DNA from: Alentia gelatinosa
Lineage: Eukaryota > Annelida > Polychaeta > Phyllodocida > Polynoidae
Direction of reading: 5' to 3'
NCBI GenBank assembly: GCA_950022655.1
Contig: OX465592.1
Coordinates: forward strand, 2,380,623 to 2,444,622
Length of the DNA stretch: 64,000 bases
In this document: positions 55,499-64,000 of the stretch, one piece after another
Layout of the letters: each line of letters begins with the position of its first letter
Numbering within the stretch: position 1 is the stretch's first letter
Notes under the pieces: generated by a model
Seen by the model: the letters and a program-made list of their open reading frames with translations, nothing else
What the model was told of the DNA's origin: nothing
Databases searched by the model: none
Position numbers and translations under genes: made by a program

Positions 55499-55883
55499 AA
55501 CCCAAAGTAAGTCTAATTGAACAAATTGGACGTTGAACTACCCAAACAAACAAACAAACAAATATAGAATTGCACCAAAAACTATATGGTCAAGTTAGGG
55601 AAATTGTACTTTCGAACCATCATTTCAATTATGAAATTATCAAATTGAGATGAATTCCTCGTAAAAAGCAGAGAAAATTACTTTTATTTTGTGAATTTTA
55701 TTGGGGATTCATTCATTATATAGCAATAGCTGCAGGACCTGGAGGGTTATAGATTTCTGCTATTCAAAGGCAAATAACAGTAAATCCCGAACTGCCTCTA
55801 TAAGATCGATGAGGTTCATAATATCAATTCTGAGATTGCCATTCATATTGATGGTTTAAAAATGCATTTTTGTCTAATTTCAG

Positions 55884-55948
55884 GTTCAACCAATATTTAT
55901 TCAAACAGTAGGAAGCAACTATGTAGACGTTAAAAATGTGCAATTTAG
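55884..55948 (+). CDS. SEA-like module, exon 3 (second of three)
   Basis: A 65 bp exon, acceptor tgtctaatttcag, donor TTTAG|GTATGT. It reads in phase 0: VQPIFIQTVG, then SNYVDVKNVQF, ending with two bases (AG) of a Ser codon. VQPIFIQTVG suits the end of the first SEA helix and YVDVKNVQF the second strand. A 63-codon open frame from an ATG at 55938 covers the exon's last bases but is otherwise intronic and not supported. Confidence 0.75.
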
Positions 55949-56536
55949 GTATGTTATCAACATCTTAATATTTCATGTTATATTGATAAACACTAATTTA
56001 TTGGTGTTGATATGCTGTTGCATAAGCAAATTACCAAAACATAGACAGAGGCTGATTGCTCTATTTTATCTCACCCTGGTATTTTTCTCAACGGGCTTAA
56101 CATTAGGAACTCATACTCCACGACTGTAAATAAGTGTACCCAATACTCAATGGCTAATTGAGTGAGTTATTTTGGTAATTAATAATGTGCCTTATCATGT
56201 ATACGGGGTGAGATAAAATGAGGAACCCATTCAATGAAAATAGACTTCTTTGACTGCTATGTTATTCATTCAGCTTCGCTTCGTAAATTACTACACTGTG
56301 GTGGAGTACGTACCAATTTATTTTCATCTTGTCAGTTTCCTTCTAAGTATGTGATGACTTTATTTATAGCTTATGAACTGTAACATGAGATAAGAACATA
56401 CTAATAAGTGATAAGAATAATCTTTCATTTATACAGCCCAATGGAGCATTCAATGTATGCTTAAAATCATTGAATATAGCCATATTAAATATGTGATGAT
56501 TAGGTAACCTAACCTTTGTGTTACCCTTCTATTCAG
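55949..56536 (+). other. Intron 3 (phase 2)
   Basis: 588 bp, GTATGT to cccttctattcag. AT-rich, with a 14 bp inverted-repeat pair (56063-56219). No coding signal was seen. A second AG lies 4 bases after the chosen acceptor and would break the frame. Confidence 0.8.
56063..56219 (+). repeat. 157 bp segment bounded by a perfect 14 bp inverted repeat
   Basis: ATTTTATCTCACCC (56063-56076) is the exact reverse complement of GGGTGAGATAAAAT (56206-56219). Between them lies a second palindrome, ACTCAAT-ggcta-ATTGAGT. This resembles a miniature inverted-repeat element, but I see no clear target-site duplication in the flanks. Confidence 0.5.
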
Positions 56537-56691
56537 TCAGGAGAGCGGGATAGTCACCTTTACAGTTGAGTTGACAGCTTCATCTCCAATATCATATTTT
56601 TCCGACTTGGAGACTGCGCTATACAGCAATTCTTCTGACGGAACACTGGGGGAGTTTGCTGTTGATCAGTGCTCAATCAGAATACCCACTT
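56537..56691 (+). CDS. SEA-like module, exon 4 (third of three)
   Basis: A 155 bp exon, acceptor cccttctattcag, donor ACTT|GTAAGT. One base completes Ser (AG|T), 51 codons follow, and one base remains (phase 1). The residues fit an SEA C-terminal half: ESGIVTFTVELTASS (the strand pair around the usual cleavage site), YFSDLETALYS (second helix), DGTLGEF, then FAVDQCSIRI (last strand). The canonical self-cleavage motif G-S-V-V-V is absent; the equivalent site reads S-G-I-V-T, so autoproteolysis is unlikely. There is one N-glycosylation sequon (N-S-S) and one Cys. Confidence 0.78.
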
Positions 56692-57282
56692 GTAAGTTGG
56701 CTTGAATGCATAGGTGTGCATAGTATTTTATAAACGATGAAGTTGTGGTGTGACGTGGCATTTACCGATAGGCAAAAAAAAAATTCAACAACCCTCGGCT
56801 TCACCCGAACGGGAAAAGGTTGTCAACATATTCTGTTAACAATGACAAGACCTAAATATAAATTTATAAATTCAATGATACATTCAAGATAAACGTTTCT
56901 ACATTATAAATACTAGTAAGTGGAAAAAACACTCAAAATGGTCTTAAATCGCAGATGTTTTTAATTAGTGTAAGATAAAAGATGATCACAGTAAAAGCAT
57001 TAAGTTCTCTGGACTTGTCATCAACGTTTTGGTTAAATAACCTTCGCCTACACTCCATCCAATAAATATGGGTTGGAATTCATCAATAGTTGTTTTGGAT
57101 GATCAATAAGTGTATGATAATTTAAGAGATTTCATGTAATGGTATGCAAAGGTATGAAGGAACTCTTCTTCTAAAAAATGATATCAAAGATAGGTGATTG
57201 TAGTAATATGTATAGGAAATAGCAATAATTCCTTATGGCATCTATCATATGTATATCATATCAAAAACTGAATCTATTTCAG
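56692..57282 (+). other. Intron 4 (phase 1)
   Basis: 591 bp, GTAAGT to aatctatttcag. AT-rich; it contains an A9 run (56774-56782) and a short GC-rich hairpin region (56788-56823, ACAACC...GGTTGT enclosing CCCG-aa-CGGG). No exon or recognisable element was seen. Confidence 0.82.
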
Positions 57283-60200
57283 CAAATAGTTCACCATGTG
57301 GGACAACAACGCAAATAGAGACAACAGAGTATTTATCCACAGAAAGTCAATTTACAACTGCTGAAACATCCACTGTGCAAGTGACAACAAGTGGACCTCA
57401 GACCACAACAGAGACTGCAACAACAGAAGCAGTGACAACAACACAAGCCCAGATCACAAGTGTGCCACAATCTACTACTGTAGCAGAAACAACGACACAG
57501 GCTCAGACCACCTCTCAGCCTCTGACTACTACAGTCGAGGCCACCACAACAGGCGAAGGCACTACGACAGTAGTGGAGACTACCACACAAACGGAAACCA
57601 CTACTGTCCCAGAGACCACCACACCTAAAGTCACAACAACTGAGCAGCCAACCTCAACTGTTGAGCAAACCACCACTCTTGCTGCAACAACTGTGCAAGA
57701 TACAACAACTGCTGCTGAAACATCCACTGTGCCACAGACAACTACTCCACTAGAAACCACTACTCTGCCACTGACTACAACAGAGCAAGTGACAACAAGT
57801 GGACCTCAGACCACAACAGAGACTGCAACAACAACAGAAGCAGTGACAACAACTCAAGCCCAGACCACAAGTGTGCCACAAACTACTACTGTTGCAGAAA
57901 CAACAACACAGGCTGAGACCACCTCTCAGCCTCTGACTACTACAGTCGAGGCCACCACAACAGGCGAAGGCACTACCACAGTAGTGGAGACTACCACAAA
58001 AACGGAAACCACTACTGTCCCAGAGACCACCACGCCTCAAGTCACAACAACTGAGCAGCCAACCTCAACTGTTGAGCAAACCACCACTGTTGCTGCAACA
58101 ACTGTGCAAGATACAACAACTTCTGCTGAAACATCCACTGTGCCACAGACAACTACTCCACTAGAAACCACTACTCTGCCACTGACTACAACAGAGCAAG
58201 TGACAACAAGTGGACCTCAGACCACAACAGAGACTGCAACAACAACAGAAGCAGTGACAACAACTCAAGCCCAGACCACAAGTGTGCCACAAACTACTAC
58301 TGTTGCAGAAACAACAACACAGGCTCAGACCACCTCTCAGCCTCTGACTACTACAGTCGAGGCCACCACAACAGGCGAAGGCACCACGACAGTAGTGGAG
58401 ACTACCACACAAACGGAAACCACCACTGTCCCAGAGACCACCACACCTCAAGTCACAACAACTGAGCAGCCAACCTCAACTGTTGAGCAAACCACCACTC
58501 TTGCTGCAACAACTGTGCAAGATACAACAACTGCTGCTGAAACATCCACTGTGCCACAGACAACTACTCCACTAGAAACCACTACTCTGCCACTGACTAC
58601 AACAGAGCAAGTGATAACAAGTGGACCTCAGACCACAACAGAGACTGCAACAACAACAGAAGCAGTGACAACAACTCAAGCCCAGACCACAAGTGTGCCA
58701 CAAACTACTACTGTTGCAGAAACAACAACACAGGCTGAGACCACCTCTCAGCCTCTGACTACTACAGTCGAGGCCACCACAACAGGCGAAGGCACCACGA
58801 CAGTAGTGGAGACTACCACACAAACGGAAACCACCACTGTCCCAGAGACCACCACACCTCAAGTCACAACAACTGAGCAGCCAACCTCAACTGTTGAGCA
58901 AACCACCACTCTTGCTGCAACAACTGTGCAAGATACAACAACTGCTGCTGAAACATCCACTGTGCCACAGACAACTACTCCACTAGAAACCACTACTCTG
59001 CCACTGACTACAACAGAGCAAGTGACAACAAGTGGACCTCAGACCACAACAGAGACTGCAACAACAACAGAAGCAGTGACAACAACTCAAGCCCAGACCA
59101 CAAGTGTGCCACAAACTACTACTGTTGCAGAAACAACAACACAGGCTGAGACCACCTCTCAGCCTCTGACTACTACAGTCGAGGCCACCACAACAGGCGA
59201 AGGCACTACGACAGTAGTGGAGACTACCACACAAACGGAAACCACTACTGTCCCAGAGACCACCACACCTCAAGTCACAACAACTGAGCAGCCAACCTCA
59301 ACTGTTGAGCAAACCACCACTCTTGCTGCAACAACTGTGCAAGATACAACAACTGCTGCTGAAACATCCACTGTGCCACAGACAACTACTCCACTAGAAA
59401 CCACTACTCTGCCACTGACTACAACAGAGCAAGTGACAACAAGTGGACCTCAGACCACAACAGAGACTGCAACAACAACAGAAGCAGTGACAACAACTCA
59501 AGCCCAGACCACAAGTGTGCCACAAACTACTACTGTTGCAGAAACAACAACACAGGCTGAGACCACCTCTCAGCCTCTGACTACTACAGTCGAGGCCACC
59601 ACAACAGGAGAAGGCACCACGACAGTAGTGGAGACTACCACACAAACGGAAACCACCACTGTCCCAGAGACCACCACACCTCAAGTCACAACAACTGAGC
59701 AGCCAACCTCAACTGTTGAGCAAACCACCACTCTTGCTGCAACAACTGTGCAAGATACAACAACTGCTGCTGAAACATCCACTGTGCCACAGACAACTAC
59801 TCCACTAGAAACCACTACTCTGCCACTGACTACAACAGAGCAAGTGACAACAAGTGGACCTCAGACCACAACAGAGACTGCAACAACAACAGAAGCAGTG
59901 ACAACAACTCAAGCCCAGACCACAAGTGTGCCACAAACTACTACTGTTGCAGAAACAACAACACAGGCTGAGACCACCTCTCAGCCTCTGACTACTACAG
60001 TCGAGGCCACCACAACAGGCGAAGGCACCACGACAGTAGTGGAGACTACCACACAAACGGAAACCACCACTGTCCCAGAGACCACCACACCTCAAGTCAC
60101 AACAACTGAGCAGCCAACCTCAACTGTTGAGCAAACCACCACTCTTGCTGCAACAACTGTGCAAGATACAACAACTGCTGCTGAAACATCCACTGTGCCA

Positions 60201-63200
60201 CAGACAACTACTCCACTAGAAACCACTACTCTGCCACTGACTACAACAGAGCAAGTGACAACAAGTGGACCTCAGACCACAACAGAGACTGCAACAACAA
60301 CAGAAGCAGTGACAACAACTCAAGCCCAGACCACAAATGTGCCACAAACTACTACTGTTGCAGAAACAACAACACAGGCTGAGACCACCTCTCAGCCTCT
60401 GACTACTACAGTCGAGGCCACCACAACAGGCGAAGGCACCACGACAGTAGTGGAGACTACCACACAAACGGAAACCACCACTGTCCCAGAAACCACCACA
60501 CCTCAAGTCACAACAACTGAGCAGCCAACCTCAACTGTTGAGCAAACCACCACTCTTGCTGCAACAACTGTGCAAGATACAACAACTGCTGCTGAAACAT
60601 CCACTGTGCCACAGACAACTACTCCACTAGAAACCACTACTCTGCCACTGACTACAACAGAGCAAGTGACAACAAGTGGACCTCAGACCACAACAGAGAC
60701 TGCAACAACAACAGAAGCAGTGACAACAACTCAAGCCCAGACCACAAGTGTGCCACAAACTACTACTGTTGCAGAAACAACAACACAGGCTCAGACCACC
60801 TCTCAGCCTCTGACTACTACAGTCGAGGCCACCACAACAGGCGAAGGCACTACGACAGTAGTGGAGACTACCACACAAACGGAAACCACTACTGTCCCAG
60901 AGACCACCACACCTCAAGTCACAACAACTGAGCAGCCAACCTCAACTGTTGAGCAAACCACCACTCTTGCTGCAACAACTGTGCAAGATACAACAACTGC
61001 TGCTGAAACATCCACTGTGCCACAGACAACTACTCCACTAGAAACCACTACTCTGCCACTGACTACAACAGAGCAAGTGACAACAAGTGGACCTCAGACC
61101 ACAACAGAGACTGCAACAACAACAGAAGCAGTGACAACAACTCAAGCCCAGACCACAAGTGTGCCACAAACTACTACTGTTGCAGAAACAACAACACAGG
61201 CTCAGACCACCTCTCAGCCTCTGACTACTACAGTCGAGGCCACCACAACAGGCGAAGGCACTACGACAGTAGTGGAGACTACCACACAAACGGAAACCAC
61301 TACTGTCCCAGAGACCACCACACCTCAAGTCACAACAACTGAGCAGCCAACCTCAACTGTTGAGCAAACCACCACTCTTGCTGCAACAACTGTGCAAGAT
61401 ACAACAACTGCTGCTGAAACATCCACTGTGCCACAGACAACTACTCCACTAGAAACCACTACTCTGCCACTGACTACAACAGAGCAAGTGACAACAAGTG
61501 GACCTCAGACCACAACAGAGACTGCAACAACAACAGAAGCAGTGACAACAACTCAAGCCCAGACCACAAGTGTGCCACAAACTACTACTGTTGCAGAAAC
61601 AACAACACAGGCTGAGACCACCTCTCAGCCTCTGACTACTACAGTCGAGGCCACCACAACAGGCGAAGGCACCACGACAGTAGTGGAGACTACCACACAA
61701 ACGGAAACCACCACTGTCCCAGAGACCACCACACCTCAAGTCACAACAACTGAGCAGCCAACCTCAACTGTTGAGCAAACCACCACTCTTGCTGCAACAA
61801 CTGTGCAAGATACAACAACTGCTGCTGAAACATCCACTGTGCCACAGACAACTACTCCACTAGAAACCACTACTCTGCCACTGACTACAACAGAGCAAGT
61901 GACAACAAGTGGACCTCAGACCACAACAGAGACTGCAACAACAACAGAAGCAGTGACAACAACTCAAGCCCAGACCACAAGTGTGCCACAAACTACTACT
62001 GTTGCAGAAACAACAACACAGGCTGAGACCACCTCTCAGCCTCTGACTACTACAGTCGAGGCCACCACAACAGGCGAAGGCACCACGACAGTAGTGGAGA
62101 CTACCACACAAACGGAAACCACCACTGTCCCAGAGACCACCACACCTCAAGTCACAACAACTGAGCAGCCAACCTCAACTGTTGAGCAAACCACCACTCT
62201 TGCTGCAACAACTGTGCAAGATACAACAACTGCTGCTGAAACATCCACTGTGCCACAGACAACTACTCCACTAGAAACCACTACTCTGCCACTGACTACA
62301 ACAGAGCAAGTGACAACAAGTGGACCTCAGACCACAACAGAGACTGCAACAACAACAGAAGCAGTGACAACAACTCAAGCCCAGACCACAAGTGTGCCAC
62401 AAACTACTACTGTTGCAGAAACAACAACACAGGCTGAGACCACCTCTCAGCCTCTGACTACTACAGTCGAGGCCACCACAACAGGAGAAGGCACCACGAC
62501 AGTAGTGGAGACTACCACACAAACGGAAACCACCACTGTCCCAGAGACCACCACACCTCAAGTCACAACAACTGAGCAGCCAACCTCAACTGTTGAGCAA
62601 ACCACCACTCTTGCTGCAACAACTGTGCAAGATACAACAACTGCTGCTGAAACATCCACTGTGCCACAGACAACTACTCCACTAGAAACCACTACTCTGC
62701 CACTGACTACAACAGAGCAAGTGACAACAAGTGGACCTCAGACCACAACAGAGACTGCAACAACAACAGAAGCAGTGACAACAACTCAAGCCCAGACCAC
62801 AAGTGTGCCACAAACTACTACTGTTGCAGAAACAACAACACAGGCTGAGACCACCTCTCAGCCTCTGACTACTACAGTCGAGGCCACCACAACAGGCGAA
62901 GGCACCACGACAGTAGTGGAGACTACCACACAAACGGAAACCACCACTGTCCCAGAGACCACCACACCTCAAGTCACAACAACTGAGCAGCCAACTTCAA
63001 CTGTTGAGCAAACCACCACTCTTGCTGCAACAACTGTGCAAGATACAACAACTGCTGCTGAAACATCCACTGTGCCACAGACAACTACTCCACTAGAAAC
63101 CACTACTCTGCCACTGACTACAACAGAGCAAGTGACAACAAGTGGACCTCAGACCACAACAGAGACTGCAACAACAACAGAAGCAGTGACAACAACTCAA

Positions 63201-64000
63201 GCCCAGACCACAAATGTGCCACAAACTACTACTGTTGCAGAAACAACAACACAGGCTGAGACCACCTCTCAGCCTCTGACTACTACAGTCGAGGCCACCA
63301 CAACAGGCGAAGGCACCACGACAGTAGTGGAGACTACCACACAAACGGAAACCACCACTGTCCCAGAAACCACCACACCTCAAGTCACAACAACTGAGCA
63401 GCCAACCTCAACTGTTGAGCAAACCACCACTCTTGCTGCAACAACTGTGCAAGATACAACAACTGCTGCTGAAACATCCACTGTGCCACAGACAACTACT
63501 CCACTAGAAACCACTACTCTGCCACTGACTACAACAGAGCAAGTGACAACAAGTGGACCTCAGACCACAACAGAGACTGCAACAACAACAGAAGCAGTGA
63601 CAACAACTCAAGCCCAGACCACAAGTGTGCCACAAACTACTACTGTTGCAGAAACAACAACACAGGCTCAGACCACCTCTCAGCCTCTGACTACTACAGT
63701 CGAGGCCACCACAACAGGCGAAGGCACTACGACAGTAGTAGAGACTACCACACAAACGGAAACCACTACTGTCCCAGAGACCACCACACCTCAAGTCACA
63801 ACAACTGAGCAGCCAACCTCAACTGTTGAGCAAACCACCACTCTTGCTGCAACAACTGTGCAAGATACAACAACTGCTGCTGAAACATCCACTGTGCCAC
63901 AGACAACTACTCCACTAGAAACCACTACTCTGCCACTGACTACAACAGAGCAAGTGACAACAAGTGGACCTCAGACCACAACAGAGACTGCAACAACAAC
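57283..64000 (+). CDS. Giant mucin-like protein, repeat exon 5 (3' partial)
   Basis: The exon begins after the acceptor ctgaatctatttcag. Its first two bases join the T left by exon 4 to make Ser, and the frame stays open for 2,238 codons to the right edge. It starts with a short non-repeat linker (SNSSPCGTTTQIETTE) containing a second N-S-S sequon and a Cys twelve positions after the Cys in exon 4; these could pair. It then enters a Thr-rich array of 137-residue units: about 65 Thr, 5 Ser and 9 Pro per unit, 14 Glu and 1 Asp, and no Lys, Arg, Cys or aromatics in the consensus. There is no in-frame Met anywhere in the exon, so a gene finder that requires ATG would miss it. Predicted role as for exon 1: an O-glycosylated extracellular stalk. 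The protein's C-terminus is outside the window. Confidence 0.88.
57360..64000 (+). repeat. 137-residue (411 bp) tandem array: diverged first unit, 15 full units, partial unit
   Basis: Full units start at 57765+411k (k=0 to 14), each opening LPLTTTEQV and containing TSGPQTTTETATTT, TTSVPQTTTVAE, TTTGEGTTTVVE, TTTEQPTSTVEQ and LAATTVQDTTTAAETSTV. A sixteenth is cut at 64000. The first copy (57360-57764) is shorter: 18 residues (54 bp) are missing between ETSTV and QVTTSGP, one Thr codon is missing before EAV, and several substitutions (QITSVPQS, TPKV) are unique to it. All full units are exactly 411 bp. The array shares blocks with the 148-residue unit upstream. Confidence 0.96.
59409..63929 (+). 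repeat. Higher-order repeat in the 411 bp array: 7-unit period
   Basis: Four consecutive unit types recur seven units (2,877 bp) apart. Units starting 59409 and 62286 share the silent aggagaagg. Units 59820 and 62697 are consensus-like. Units 60231 and 63108 share TTNVPQ (acaaatgtg) and a silent ccagaaacc. Units 60642 and 63519 share QAQTT with ggcactacg. Unit 62697 has its own silent change (aacttcaac), as does 63519 (gtagtagag), so the copies have begun to diverge. Confidence 0.8.

Larger units (their letters stand above)
54487..55883 (+). other. Intron 2 (phase 0)
   Basis: A 1,397 bp intron, GTATGT to aatttcag, and the longest of the four. It holds two related dispersed repeats, a TTAA-flanked palindromic segment, a (CAAA)5 tract at 55543-55562, paired CACGTG palindromes at 54991-54996 and 55003-55008, and the palindrome GGCCTATAGGCC at 55035-55046. 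I see no further coding exon in it. Confidence 0.8.
54410..56691 (+). other. SEA-like domain encoded by exons 2-4, between two mucin arrays
   Basis: Spliced, exons 2-4 give about 99 residues with an alternating pattern (strand, helix, strand pair, helix, strand) and SEA-like landmarks in the right order. The segment between the first strand and first helix is shorter than in classical SEA domains of about 120 residues. SEA domains are known from mucins, enterokinase and agrin, usually next to O-glycosylated regions, as here. The bounding introns are both phase 1, so the module can be inserted or duplicated without disturbing the frame. A profile search is needed to confirm the family; a divergent SEA fold is my best call. 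Confidence 0.65.

Noticed and set aside
55938..56129. 63-codon open frame beginning MQFRYV
   Set aside because: It overlaps the last codons of exon 3 and then reads intron 3. The donor TTTAG|GTATGT and the frame join to exon 4 explain the region better.
56788..56823. GC-rich hairpin region in intron 4 as a structured RNA
   Set aside because: The paired segments are only 4-6 bp and nothing conserved or recognisable surrounds them.
57333..63794. Minus-strand open frames of about 96 codons recurring every 411 bp
   Set aside because: Antisense shadow of the 137-residue array. No promoter or splice evidence; the + strand frame is continuous and joins exactly to exon 4.
11..64000. CRISPR array or bacterial adhesin repeats
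   Set aside because: Units are 411-444 bp, contiguous, without spacers and in frame; spliceosomal introns separate the two arrays.

Overview
The window is eukaryotic and almost certainly from an animal. It carries one gene, on the + strand, truncated at both ends: a giant mucin-like, threonine-rich repeat protein. The evidence is two very long in-frame tandem-repeat exons, four AT-rich introns with GT...AG ends and polypyrimidine acceptors, and a short three-exon module between the arrays that resembles an SEA domain, a fold typical of animal mucins and other heavily O-glycosylated surface proteins. I cannot name the species; a non-vertebrate animal is a guess. There are no RNA genes, CRISPR arrays, complete transposons or bacterial-type operons.

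Layout. (1) 1-53900: one uninterrupted exon, open at the left edge, made of 121 complete copies plus one truncated copy of a 148-residue (444 bp) unit; three copies lack one codon. There are no stops or frameshifts in about 17,966 codons. (2) 53901-57282: four introns and three small exons (54410-54486, 55884-55948, 56537-56691). Spliced, these encode about 99 residues with SEA-like character. Intron phases run 1, 0, 2, 1, so the module is bounded by phase-1 introns and the frame joins exactly to both arrays. Intron 1 contains a decayed copy of the last SEA exon. (3) 57283-64000: a second repeat exon, open at the right edge, with a diverged first copy and then 15 full copies plus a partial copy of a 137-residue (411 bp) unit that has no methionine and no basic residue in its consensus.

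The visible spliced frame encodes about 20,304 residues; signal peptide, membrane anchor and both gene ends lie outside the window. Both repeat units are rich in Thr/Ser/Pro (about 54-58%), strongly acidic, and lack Cys, Lys, Arg and aromatic residues, as expected for a densely O-glycosylated extracellular rod. The arrays share sub-blocks, so they have a common origin. Both contain higher-order repeats: blocks of 2, 3, 5, about 10, 11, 8 and 7 units that were copied together. This is the most striking structure in the window.
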